Positions 26,639 through 35,223 are shown, numbered from the stretch's first letter. The stretch: DNA of 49,229 nucleotides from Gammaproteobacteria bacterium (GCA_028293805.1 JAQGOC010000391.1:1-49229), one strand, 5' to 3'. Translations and numbers: made by a program. The notes: generated from the sequence alone by a model not told the origin.

Positions 26639-27744
26639 GAGTCGAAATGCTCGCACTGGCCGCTGGCCTGCCACGCGCCAGGTCAGCCGTCGTGGTGGCG
26701 CTCTTGTGGTTGAACGTCGCTGTCGCCCAGCCTTCGCCGGAGTTGCCGGAGTATCGCCCCTCGACCGCGCTCCACGGAACGCTGCGCAACTATGGGGGCG
26801 ATTTCGGGGGACTGTTGAAGCGTTGGGAGGAAGGTTTCCAGCGGTACCAGCCTGGCATCCAATTCAGCGACAAGCTGCCAGGCAGTGACGTCGCCACGTC
26901 GGGTCTAGTCGCGGGCGTGGCCGATATCGGCACGAGCGGGCGGGAACCGATGTTGATTGAGCTCGAGGCATTCCATGACGCGGCGGGAAGCGATCTGGTT
27001 CTGGTCCCGGTCGCCACGGGTACGTTGGACGTGAAAGGAACGACCTGGACGCCCGTGGTGCTCGTTCCCACCGGTAACCCGATCAAGGGGCTCTCGCTGC
27101 GTCAACTGGACGGAATATTCGGGGCCGAGCGTACCGGCGGCTATCGCGGCTATCGCTGGTCACCCGAGGGTGCGCGTTCTGCGCGCGAGGACATACGGAC
27201 CTGGGGACAGCTCGGACTGCGGGGCAAATGGACCCACATGCCGATCCACACGTACGGGTATGCCGTCACAGGAATGAGCAATTTCTTCCAGCAAACGGCC
27301 ATGAGTGGAGGAACGAAGTGGAACCCGAACTATCGCGAGTATGTCGAATCGGGTTCGAAGATGATCGCGGCCACGCCTGGGGGTGAGGCGCTGGGCATCG
27401 AACATATGCTCGAGGAAGTCAGTTCCGACACGGTCGCAATCGCATGGACGGGGCTGCGCCAGGCCAGCAGCTTTCCCGGATTGCGGCCGCTGCCGCTCTC
27501 GCGGGAGGACGGTGGACCGTACGTCGCGCCGACGCGGGAAAATCTACAGAATCGAAGCTACCCGCTCGCACGTTTCATTTACATGTTCATCCGCCGGGAT
27601 CCGGGTGCGGCGGTAGAGCCGCTCACGAAGGAGTTCCTGTCGTATGTGCTGAGTCGCCAGGGACAGCAGGATGTCGCCGCCGGCAACGTCTACCTGCCTC
27701 TGACCCCGGATCTGGCGCTCGATCAAGTCAAAAAGCTGAATTGA
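26635..27744 (+). CDS. PstS-like periplasmic substrate-binding protein
   Basis: Exported protein of 369 aa with the type II periplasmic-binding fold of phosphate-binding PstS-like proteins. A signal peptide (to about residue 31, ending VAVAQ) precedes the first lobe (LRNYGGDFGGLLKRWEEGF, GVADIGTSGREPM). The hinge and second lobe follow (VPVATGTLDV, VVLVPTGNPIKGLSLRQLDG, YGYAVTGMSNFFQQTAM, and the C-terminal FLSYVLSRQGQQDV). The ATG at 26635 overlaps the upstream stop (ATGA); a second ATG four codons on has GAGAG upstream and is also possible. No ABC permease or ATPase gene is near, so it may feed the TonB-dependent receptor system or act as a binding protein only. Its ligand, phosphate or other oxyanion, is not established. 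Confidence 0.8.
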   Translation: MRVEMLALAAGLPRARSAVVVALLWLNVAVAQPSPELPEYRPSTALHGTLRNYGGDFGGLLKRWEEGFQRYQPGIQFSDKLPGSDVATSGLVAGVADIGTSGREPMLIELEAFHDAAGSDLVLVPVATGTLDVKGTTWTPVVLVPTGNPIKGLSLRQLDGIFGAERTGGYRGYRWSPEGARSAREDIRTWGQLGLRGKWTHMPIHTYGYAVTGMSNFFQQTAMSGGTKWNPNYREYVESGSKMIAATPGGEALGIEHMLEEVSSDTVAIAWTGLRQASSFPGLRPLPLSREDGGPYVAPTRENLQNRSYPLARFIYMFIRRDPGAAVEPLTKEFLSYVLSRQGQQDVAAGNVYLPLTPDLALDQVKKLN

Positions 27745-28044
27745 AGAGGGCACACGGTTCGCAAGCGGCCCGCCTCGCCCCAATGGCTGATTTCGCGCCC
27801 GTCTGCTGCCCACGGCGTCGCCATTCAGGTTCGGGTAAGGTTCGTGCGCCATACTGCCTGCATAGGTAAAGCGTCCGAGAGGGGGGCAACCATGCAATGC
27901 AACGCGCGTTACACCAAACGCATGCCGCCGCTCGTGCGCGTGCCATTTCTAACAGCAATGAGGGCGTTTCCACGTTCTCGCCCATCGGGCGCGCCGTATG
28001 CGGCCCGCTCGCAGTCACACTTTGAACTGCCGAAAAGGACCCCT
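27745..28044. other. 300-nt gap between binding protein and family B copy 3
   Basis: The frame of the next gene is open upstream to 27844, but there is no ribosome-binding site or signal peptide until 28045, so I read this as non-coding. It probably carries a separate promoter for the family B/YncE pair. No terminator hairpin with a T run is seen. Confidence 0.4.
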
Positions 28045-28542
28045 ATGATCAGTGAGACGAAACTTTCCACGGCAATGCTGGCAATGCTGGCGTGCATTGG
28101 TGCGAATGTCGTGAACGCCGATACCGCGCTTGGGAAAGCCGCTGACAACGCGATCTTTGCGCAGACCCTGGTGAACGATGCGATGGCGAAACATCCCGAG
28201 TTGCTCGTGATCGGGATGCATGCGCCGAAACCCGGCTCCAAAGGCTCCACCATGATTGCTTCCAATCTGGACCGTATTGGCAAGAAGGACGATGACGACG
28301 ACCTTGCCGTGTCCCGCGAACGCAAGACGATCCTGGCGCCGAATCTGAAGGAGCCCACGAAGTTCGAAGTGGCAGTGCCGTTGCAGGACGCGTCCGGAAA
28401 AGTGATCGGATCCCTCAGTACCGTATTCAAATACGCGGCCGGTGATGACGAAGTGAAGATGCACGCCGCCGCGGTCGCCATTCGCAATGACCTTGCGAAA
28501 AAGACTCCGGATGTGGCGGCGCTGTTCAAGCCGGCACACTGA
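28045..28542 (+). CDS. Small exported PAS/Cache-like protein, family B copy 3
   Basis: Exported protein of 165 aa. The ATG at 28045 has AAGGA upstream and starts the signal peptide (MISETKLSTAMLAML...VVNAD). Family B pattern: IFAQTLVNDAMAKHPELLVI, MHAPKPG, MIASNLDRIGKKDDDDDLAV, FEVAVPLQDASGKVIGSLST, VFKYAAGDDEVKMHAAAVAI and the C-terminal LAKKTPDVAALFKPAH. The IGKK stretch is followed by five aspartates in a row, which may bind a cation. The DASGKVIG turn is the best evidence for a PAS/Cache-like fold. The YncE-like gene follows after 33 nt, so the two are likely co-transcribed. Function unknown. Confidence 0.75.
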   Translation: MISETKLSTAMLAMLACIGANVVNADTALGKAADNAIFAQTLVNDAMAKHPELLVIGMHAPKPGSKGSTMIASNLDRIGKKDDDDDLAVSRERKTILAPNLKEPTKFEVAVPLQDASGKVIGSLSTVFKYAAGDDEVKMHAAAVAIRNDLAKKTPDVAALFKPAH

Positions 28543-28575
28543 CCGTCCCCATCCCCGATTGTCGCTGTAAATCCC

Positions 28576-29559
28576 ATGATGAAACCTGCAAATCAATTTC
28601 TGGCAGCTTGCGCCGCTTTGTTTTCGGTCACCGCTGTCGCCGCGGGCGAACAGGCGGTTCCACTGACTCCGGGCCCGTCGATCGAGATACCCGGGTCGAA
28701 AGGTAAATTCGACTTTCTCCGCGTCGACACGCAGCGCCATCGCCTGCTGGCCGCACACGAGAATGACGGCACCGCCGACTATTTTGACCTCGAGAAGAGC
28801 ACGCTGATCACGCGCGTAAAAGTGGGCGGCGCGGTCGATACCGCAGTGGATGCGGATTCGAAGTTCTATTACGTGAGCGTGCAGGAAGATAAGCGCGTCG
28901 CCGTGCTCGATGCGCAGACACTCAAGGAAGTCAAATCCATCAAAGTCGACGGCCCGACGGATGCGATCATCTTCGAGCCGAAGAATCACCTGATCTATGT
29001 CACCCACGATGAGGGCGCGAATGTCTGGGTCATCGACCCGAAGGCGGGCAAGGTGGTGGCATCGGTCGCAGTGCCCGGTGTTCCGGAGTTCATGGTGTAC
29101 GATGAAAGCACCGACCGGATCTATCTGAACATCAAGAGTGCCGACAAAGTGGCCGTGATCGATCCGGCCACCAACAAGACGGTGGCCGAATGGGCGACCG
29201 GCCCTGCGACCCAGCCGCATGGCCTGGCTCTGGACACGGCCAACCATCGTGTCTTCTCGGCGGGTGGCAACGGCAAGCTGTCGGTCATCGACACCACAAC
29301 CGGCAAGGTTACAGGCTCGGTTGACATCGTCCCGAAGGTGGATCAGATCGCTTTTGTTCCGGTGAAGCATTTGGTTTACTGCGCCGGACCCGACAAAATG
29401 TCTGTCGTCAGCACGTCCGGTGCTTCCGTTGTGACTATTGGCGAGCTGAACACCGCGGCAACGGCGAAGAACGTGGCCGTCGATCCGCTGACCCACACCG
29501 TCTGGACGACTTACACGGATGGCAAGAGCTCATTCGCGCGAGCGTGGCTGCCGAAGTAA
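28576..29559 (+). CDS. YncE-like periplasmic beta-propeller protein
   Basis: Exported seven-bladed propeller protein of 327 aa. A signal peptide (to about residue 23, VAAGE) is followed by repeated blades of the YncE/YVTN type: KFDFLRVDTQRHRLLAAH, FYYVSVQEDKRVAVLDAQT, NHLIYVTHDEGANVWVIDP, TDRIYLNIKSADKVAVIDP, NHRVFSAGGNGKLSVIDT. In E. coli, yncE lies next to a TonB-dependent receptor gene (yncD), and here too a receptor is close, within the same cluster. The protein follows family B copy 3 by 33 nt and ends this rightward gene series. It may bind or sense a substrate, but its exact role is unknown even in well-studied bacteria. Confidence 0.88.
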   Translation: MMKPANQFLAACAALFSVTAVAAGEQAVPLTPGPSIEIPGSKGKFDFLRVDTQRHRLLAAHENDGTADYFDLEKSTLITRVKVGGAVDTAVDADSKFYYVSVQEDKRVAVLDAQTLKEVKSIKVDGPTDAIIFEPKNHLIYVTHDEGANVWVIDPKAGKVVASVAVPGVPEFMVYDESTDRIYLNIKSADKVAVIDPATNKTVAEWATGPATQPHGLALDTANHRVFSAGGNGKLSVIDTTTGKVTGSVDIVPKVDQIAFVPVKHLVYCAGPDKMSVVSTSGASVVTIGELNTAATAKNVAVDPLTHTVWTTYTDGKSSFARAWLPK

Positions 29560-29667
29560 CTGCAGGCCTTACAGGCAGGCCCTGTTTCACCACGCGTGGC
29601 GTTTTGAATCCGGGGTCTGCCTGTTTCCCTTACGCCGCTGCAGGCGTGGGCTGGGGCACTATGCCCT

Positions 29668-30168
29668 TCAAGGCAAGCGTAATCTGGGAGGCGTAGACGT
29701 GTGGCCTCCTGTAGAGAAAGCGGCGCCGGGAAACCGTGCATCGCAGAGCTCGAGAGAAACCTTGTCCGACCACGCCGTCGTGGCCAGCCGGTCGCGCAGC
29801 TTCGGACGGACCTCGCGGTACGAAGTGCCGTCGTCAGCCATGCAGGCGAACTTCGCGTAGGCGTTCAGGATCAGATCGCTGTTCGGATATTTTCTTTGCA
29901 GGTCCATGAAGCCCGCTCTCATGGTTGACCAATGGGCCAATGGGGCCTCGAACAGTTTGACGTCATCATGTTCGAGTGACGAGTAGCTCCAGTACAGCCT
30001 TGCGTACTTCGCAAAGTCCCTCTCGTTGTTAGGGTCGCCGGAGACCTCCTGGATGAAACGACTGATATCCTCCTGACTTCCGAGCCAACGAGGCATCAGT
30101 ACGCGCAGCATACCTGTATAGAGAGGCCAATATCGGGGCTCTTCCGCCACGCCACGATTGAACGGCAT
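29668..30168 (-). pseudogene. Remnant of a DUF4034-like helical-repeat protein
   Basis: The frame encodes 166 aa that look like only the C-terminal part of a larger protein (EEPRYWPLYTGMLRVLMPRW, YARLYWSYSSLEHDDVKLFE, MRAGFMDLQRKYPNSDLILN, AKFACMADDGTSYREVRPKL). From memory this is the helical C-terminal half of DUF4034-like proteins, normally more than 300 aa. Upstream of 30168 the same frame soon reaches a stop (30205-30207). In a neighbouring minus-strand frame, LAEAIGTIAASRGCSRRDAV (about 30170-30230) looks like the expected preceding segment, which suggests at least one frameshift. No signal peptide or N-terminal domain is found. I read it as decayed; a short functional protein cannot be excluded. 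Confidence 0.5.
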
Positions 30169-30360
30169 CCCGTCGGGAGCAACCGCGCGATGCCGCGATG
30201 GTACCTATAGCTTCAGCCAGCACCACCGTGGAACATGTTCGCACCACGGTGGCGTGGCCAACTGGCTTTGACACCCGAGCACCGCCGGCTGTCGCACCAG
30301 CACTCAACCACCTGCTTCGTAGAGTCAGGCGCCGCTGAGCGTAATTGCGCTGCTGACCTC

Positions 30361-30945
30361 TCACCTGTCCCGGAGAATCCGTCTCGCCGGGGTGCGGCGG
30401 GTTGCAAAGTAGAGGGCTCCGGCTGTGACCGCGAGATACGGAGCAGCGAACAGCAGCACGTCGATCCACTGATGCTTCACATCTGCGCGATGGTGCCCGA
30501 GTCGCGAGCGCAGACCGTGGCGCTTGAATTCGCTCAGCACTCCCGTCTCCATAAGACGGCTGTCAGGGCGTCCCTTCAGCAGGGCACCCACGCGACTCTC
30601 CATTACATCGATCCGATCCGCCATCAGTAGCAGCAGCCAATGCGATGTACGGCCTTCGCTGAAGCGATACGCGTAGCGGCGGATTGCGCCCGAGATCCCG
30701 CTGGGTGGACAGGCCGTGCCGAACACCGGAGTCAAAAACGCGTGCTCGGGAGACTTTTCGCGCGGCCATCGCGCAGGCTGGCGCTCGGGGAAGTCCCAGT
30801 GTGCGCCGGTCGCGTCGGGCTTGAACTGTTCCTTCGGTACGGCGGGCCGATCCTTCGGATCGAGATCTACCCCCCATCCCGGAATGCGGCTGCGTAGTTC
30901 GTTGCTGGGTGGAGCGAGCGGAGGCTTCTGTGCGAGATAGGCCAT
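30361..30945 (-). CDS. Hypothetical membrane-anchored protein next to alcohol dehydrogenase
   Basis: Protein of 194 aa. The ATG at 30945 is preceded by GGAGA; earlier in-frame starts lack this. The first 80 residues are Pro/Arg-rich and soluble (PPSNELRSRIPGWGVDLD, RPAVPKEQFKPDATGAHWDF). A middle segment follows (HWLLLLMADRIDVMESRVGA), and a C-terminal transmembrane helix (about 166-187, IDVLLFAAPYLAVTAGALYF) ends in a basic tail. It lies 53 nt after the zinc alcohol dehydrogenase on the same strand, likely the same operon. I do not recognise a named family; a membrane adapter for the dehydrogenase is only a guess. Confidence 0.65.
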   Translation of the reverse strand: MAYLAQKPPLAPPSNELRSRIPGWGVDLDPKDRPAVPKEQFKPDATGAHWDFPERQPARWPREKSPEHAFLTPVFGTACPPSGISGAIRRYAYRFSEGRTSHWLLLLMADRIDVMESRVGALLKGRPDSRLMETGVLSEFKRHGLRSRLGHHRADVKHQWIDVLLFAAPYLAVTAGALYFATRRTPARRILRDR

Positions 30946-30998
30946 GGTGTTCTCCGTTTGGAAGCGACGATCCGGAGTCTTCGAGGTTTGTGGCAGAG

Positions 30999-32147
30999 CT
31001 AGTGCGGGCTCGTATACACGAGCGACTTCACGCACTCATCGAGCTTGCTCGCCATGATGTGATACCCCTCCGCGATCTCGTTAAGGGGCACCCGGTGCGT
31101 CACGATCGCGCTCGGTTTCAATACGCCATTCTTTACATGCTGGAACAGTCGCGGCCAGTGCCGCTTGACGCTGCATTGGGCGGAGCGGATTGTCAGCCCC
31201 TTGTTCATCACGTCGCCGAACTTCACGGCACTGAACAGTGGGCCGTACGCGCCGACGACGGACACCGTTCCCGCCTTGCGCACGGAATCTATCGCCCAAT
31301 TGAGCGCGACCGGCGATCCGCCCTGCAGTTTGAGCTTGTTGTTTGAAACCACCTGCCAAAAACTGCCATCGGCCTCCGCGCCGACGGCGTCGATGCAGAC
31401 ATCTGCGCCGAGATAATCGGTCAGCTTCTTGAGGTGCAGTACGATGTCGTCGACCTGCGTGAAGTTGATCGTCTCGGCGTGCGCGAACTCCCTGGCCTTC
31501 TCCAGCCGGTAGTCGAGATGATCGATCACGATAACCCTGCCGGCACCCATGAGCCAGGAGGACTTGGCCGCGAATAGCCCAACCGGTCCTGCGCCAAACA
31601 CGACGACCACGTCTCCCTCTTTGATGCTGCCCATCTCGGCGCCCTGATATCCGGTCGGGCATGCGTCCGTAAGCAGAACCGCATCCTCTTCCTCCATCCA
31701 ATCCGGGATGGCGGTGGGACCGACGTCGGCAAATGGCACCCGGACATACTCCGCCTGGCCACCGTCGTAGCCGCCGCAAGTATGCGAGTATCCATAGATA
31801 CCCCCAACAGCACTCGCGTTCGGATTGACGTTGTGGCAGCAACTGTAGAGCTCGCGTGCGCAGAAGTAGCACGAGCCACAGCAGATGTTGAACGGCACCA
31901 TCACCCGGTCTCCGGGCCGCACGTTCTGCACGGACGGTCCAACTTCGTCAACCACCCCGACGAACTCGTGACCGAACGTCATACCAACACGCGTATCGGG
32001 CATCAGGCCGTGATACAAGTGTAGATCTGAGCCGCAGATCGCCGCACACGTGACTCGCACGATCGCATCGTTTGGATGCTCGATTGCGGGCTTCTCTTTG
32101 TTCTCGACCCGAACCCTGCAGGGGCCGCGGTAGACCATAGCTTGCAT
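30999..32147 (-). CDS. Zinc-dependent alcohol dehydrogenase, formaldehyde-dehydrogenase-like
   Basis: Cytoplasmic medium-chain dehydrogenase of 382 aa. The catalytic zinc ligands are C38 (AAICGSDLHLYHG) and H60-E61 (FGHEFVG). The structural zinc cysteines are C90, C93, C96 and C104 in CCGSCYFCARELYSCC. The nucleotide-binding turn is VVFGAGPVGLFAAKSS, and DHLDYRLEKA follows the second strand, suggesting NAD. The inserted loop and TDACPTGYQGAEMG match glutathione-independent formaldehyde dehydrogenase-type enzymes, so small aldehydes or alcohols are likely substrates. The ATG at 32147 has GGAGG 7 nt upstream. It lies between the flavoprotein gene (118 nt upstream) and the small membrane protein. 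Confidence 0.93.
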   Translation of the reverse strand: MQAMVYRGPCRVRVENKEKPAIEHPNDAIVRVTCAAICGSDLHLYHGLMPDTRVGMTFGHEFVGVVDEVGPSVQNVRPGDRVMVPFNICCGSCYFCARELYSCCHNVNPNASAVGGIYGYSHTCGGYDGGQAEYVRVPFADVGPTAIPDWMEEEDAVLLTDACPTGYQGAEMGSIKEGDVVVVFGAGPVGLFAAKSSWLMGAGRVIVIDHLDYRLEKAREFAHAETINFTQVDDIVLHLKKLTDYLGADVCIDAVGAEADGSFWQVVSNNKLKLQGGSPVALNWAIDSVRKAGTVSVVGAYGPLFSAVKFGDVMNKGLTIRSAQCSVKRHWPRLFQHVKNGVLKPSAIVTHRVPLNEIAEGYHIMASKLDECVKSLVYTSPH

Positions 32148-32265
32148 TGGATGTCCTCCAGCATTGCTGACAGTGTGGCGTTGGCATGAGGGTACGCTCG
32201 GATGGTCAGCAGCATAAAACGTGCATCGCTTCGTCTGTGCACACGCTGCGATCTCATTTCACGAG

Positions 32266-34017
32266 TCATGTAGCATTCGCGCGCATTGCCGTCATGCGGT
32301 GTTCCGGGCGAATTGCGTGTAGATAACCGTGCAGCTGCGCGACTACGGCGGCACCTTCACCGACCGCCCCCGAGACGCGCTTTACCGAACCGGCCCGAAC
32401 GTCGCCGACCGCGAAAACGCCCTGTAAGGAGGTCTCGAGCTGCAGAGGTCCGCGGTCCGTGCCCTCGCCCGCCGCCGCGCTCATGGCACCCGGGCCGCCA
32501 GTCTGCACAAATCCCTTGGCGTCCACGATTACGGCGCATTGCTTGAGCCAGTCGGTATTCGGCACGGCGCCGATGAAGAGAAATACGTGGCGGATCGCGC
32601 GCTTTTCCTCTTTTCCACTCGACCGATCGCGCCAGGAAATCCCTTGCAGTCCTTCCTGCGGGTCACCTATCAACTGCGTAAGCTCGGACCGGGTGTGAAT
32701 TTCGACGTTCGGCAGGGCCTCGATGCGCGTGACCAGGTACTGCGACATGTTTTCGCTGAGACTTCGGCCGCGTACCAACATGTGTATTTTGGCGACGTGG
32801 CTCGCGAGGAATACGGCACCCTGGCCCGCTGAATTGCCCCCGCCCACGACGACGACCTCGCGTCGCGCGCAGAGCCTCGACTCTATTGGCGAAGCCCAGT
32901 AGTACACGCCGCGGCCCTCGAAGCTGCTCAAGTTCGGCAGGTCGAGCTTGCGATAGCGTGCCCCGCTCGCGATGACGATGGTGGAGGCGCGCACCGGTTT
33001 GGCTTCGTCCAGCTCCAGCTCGAAGTCTCGCCTGTCAGGTCGCGCGTCGCCAACGGCTGGTTTCAACAGCTTGACTTCTGCAGGAATCGCCATCACGGCA
33101 CCGAACTTCTGCGCCTGCGTGTAGGCGCGCCCGGTGAGTGCTTCGCCGGAAATACCCGTCGGAAATCCCAAGTAATTCTCGATTCGCGCCGAAGCGCCCG
33201 CCTGACCGCCAAAGGCTTGCGAATCGAGCACCAGCACCGACAAACCCTCGGATGCGGCATACACTGCGGTCGCAAGTCCCGCGGGACCGGCCCCGACAAC
33301 CGCCACATCGTACTGTCGGTCTGCAAGGAAGCTCGGCAGCAGACCCAGGCACTGTGCGAGAGTTTTCTCGTGCGGGTCGCGCAACATCGTGCCGTCCGGA
33401 CAGATGGCCAGAGGCAGCTCCGCTTTGGAAATTCCCAGGTGGTCGATCAGGCTCGCGGCCTCACGATCCGTGTCGGGGTTCAGCATCGTGTACGGCACAG
33501 CGTTGCGCCTGAGAAAATTCTGCAAGCGCAGTGCGGCCGGCGCATCAACCGCTCCGAGCAGCACCAATCCCGCGCCCGTCTCGATGAGGAATGCGCGCCG
33601 CAAAATGAAGGCACGCATGATCGCTTCGCCGACGTCCGCAGTTGCGACTACGAGACTTCGCAGCTGCGCGGAGTCGAAGGGCGTGGCTTGCGCACCGTTG
33701 GGACCGGCGCGGCCTTGAGCTAGCGCCGGGCCACCCGCGAGCTGACTTACTTCGCCGGTCAGTTCGCCTGGTCCATGCGTGGTGACCTCGCTCATGCGTC
33801 CGAAGCCAGCGCGCCGGGACACCTTGATCGAACCCGAAAGCACGAGGTACGCAGGCGCAGCCACTTCCCCGAGCTCGAACACTACCTCATCGGGCTTGAA
33901 CCGTCGCGGCTCACCGCCGAAGCGGCGTGCAATCTCGATCTGGGTTGAGTTCAAGACAGGAAACATCTGCTCACGGCGACGCTCGATGAGCGAAGACGGA
34001 GACGAGGGCGTCATCAT
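32266..34017 (-). CDS. Cyclic-nucleotide-binding domain/thioredoxin-reductase-like flavoprotein
   Basis: Cytoplasmic protein of 583 aa. The ATG at 34017 has GGAGG 7 nt upstream; the frame extends upstream without features. Residues about 20-125 form a cNMP-binding-like domain (RFKPDEVVFELGEVAAPAYL, GSIKVSRRAGF, GPGELTGEVSQLAGG). A middle thioredoxin-like stretch (about 165-245) is followed by the FAD/NADPH oxidoreductase (about 255-560, with VGAGPAGLATAVYAASEGL, SQAFGGQAGASARIENYLGF, VVVGGGNSAGQGAVFLA, FAVGDVRAGSVKRVSGAVGE). Where thioredoxin reductases have the redox CxxC, this protein reads VYYWASPIESRLC, so it cannot work as a normal thioredoxin reductase. It may be a nucleotide- or redox-gated oxidoreductase. 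It is divergent from the sigma-like gene and probably in one operon with the dehydrogenase. Confidence 0.88.
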   Translation of the reverse strand: MMTPSSPSSLIERRREQMFPVLNSTQIEIARRFGGEPRRFKPDEVVFELGEVAAPAYLVLSGSIKVSRRAGFGRMSEVTTHGPGELTGEVSQLAGGPALAQGRAGPNGAQATPFDSAQLRSLVVATADVGEAIMRAFILRRAFLIETGAGLVLLGAVDAPAALRLQNFLRRNAVPYTMLNPDTDREAASLIDHLGISKAELPLAICPDGTMLRDPHEKTLAQCLGLLPSFLADRQYDVAVVGAGPAGLATAVYAASEGLSVLVLDSQAFGGQAGASARIENYLGFPTGISGEALTGRAYTQAQKFGAVMAIPAEVKLLKPAVGDARPDRRDFELELDEAKPVRASTIVIASGARYRKLDLPNLSSFEGRGVYYWASPIESRLCARREVVVVGGGNSAGQGAVFLASHVAKIHMLVRGRSLSENMSQYLVTRIEALPNVEIHTRSELTQLIGDPQEGLQGISWRDRSSGKEEKRAIRHVFLFIGAVPNTDWLKQCAVIVDAKGFVQTGGPGAMSAAAGEGTDRGPLQLETSLQGVFAVGDVRAGSVKRVSGAVGEGAAVVAQLHGYLHAIRPEHRMTAMRANAT

Positions 34018-34296
34018 GGTTAGACCTCCGTTTGCGACGGCAATCCGGCTATGCGATCGGCCATCGAGATCCGCCAGCAATGTACCCGGCGCCACGCTGC
34101 CTCGTTCCGGCGGATCGCTTCGCCGGCCTGTAGGTACGCGCAGCAAGCCTCGTTACGGTTGTTCTTACGGTTATTCAGCCGAGGCGAGCCTCACGTTATA
34201 GGTGGCGGCGTTTCGCAGTCTAACGCTCATGCAGCGCATCGCGGGTTGACGCGCATCAAGGCAACCGCTTCGGTGCCGGTCTTTACTGGTCCGGCT

Positions 34297-35019
34297 ATGG
34301 CCAATGATGCGCCGTCTCGCCACCAGCGCGACCGGGAAGTGTTTTTCGCGCAACTCAGCCGATACCTGCCCGGTCTGTATCGCTATGCGCAGCATCTTCT
34401 GCGCGACTACGAGGAGCTCGGCGACCTCCCCCCTGGCCAGATCGACCCCGCTGACGTCGTCGACACAGCCGTACTCGGAGCTTACCGCGAGCTCGGCAAA
34501 GCGGCAGCCGATCGGGATCTCAGAGAGCGATTGATGAGAATCGCCCGATCCTACGTGCAGAATGAGGTCAGGCGGATGATCGCGCGCCGTGAGTTGACGA
34601 TCAGCAAGGAAGAAGAGGTTCCGGAAGTCTCTCCGGAAGAAGACGTGAGCCAGGAGGGTGAGCAGATGTTCGATTTCTTCGAGCCGGATGAGGACCTCAA
34701 AGTGGAGGATGTCGTTGCGGATCTCGACATTCCTAGTCCGGAGCAAGTGGTTGAGAGAGCCGAATGGCAGCAGTGCGTTGACTCCGCGCTGGCCGGCATG
34801 CCCGCAGAATGGCGACGAGCGCTCACGCTGCGTTATGTGCGAGGCATCAAGGGCGATGCACTTGCGCGGGCCCTTCGCAAGCCCGACTCGGAGACTTCAC
34901 AGATTCTCGAGCATGCCCGTGCGTATCTGCGCCAACGGCTGCTGGAGGCAGGATGCGGTTTCACGCCGGAGGGGGAGGGCGCCGCCAATGTTGCGAGCTC
35001 GCGGGCACAACCCTCGTAG
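34297..35019 (+). CDS. Atypical sigma-70/ECF-like protein
   Basis: Protein of 240 aa from the ATG at 34297; the open frame extends upstream but the sequence there is not protein-like. Residues about 12-100 resemble sigma region 2 (FFAQLSRYLPGLYRYAQHLL, DPADVVDTAVLGAYRE, LMRIARSYVQNEVRRMIARR). A very acidic linker follows (about 105-155, EEEVPEVSPEEDVSQEGEQM and DEDLKVEDVVADLD). A region 4-like end (about 165-225) has MPAEWRRALTLRYVRGIKGD and SETSQILEHARAYLRQRL. The long acidic linker and the lack of a neighbouring anti-sigma gene set it apart from classic ECF factors. It is divergent from the flavoprotein gene and 204 nt before a histidine kinase. Whether it recruits RNA polymerase is open. 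Confidence 0.7.
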   Translation: MANDAPSRHQRDREVFFAQLSRYLPGLYRYAQHLLRDYEELGDLPPGQIDPADVVDTAVLGAYRELGKAAADRDLRERLMRIARSYVQNEVRRMIARRELTISKEEEVPEVSPEEDVSQEGEQMFDFFEPDEDLKVEDVVADLDIPSPEQVVERAEWQQCVDSALAGMPAEWRRALTLRYVRGIKGDALARALRKPDSETSQILEHARAYLRQRLLEAGCGFTPEGEGAANVASSRAQPS

Positions 35020-35223
35020 CGCACTCGAGAGTCGGGGCACCAGGATTTCGAGAGCGATTTCGCAACCGTCCTGTTGGAGCGCGCTGACATCTGGCATAGG
35101 CTGACTTTTCAGTCGCGATGGCGGTGTCAGGTGGTGCAATGCTGGACGGACAGAGGTAGTGATTCCCGCGGCATCGCCGTCGCAGGCACGTTAATTGCTA
35201 TCCACCTTGAATTTGGGGGGTGG

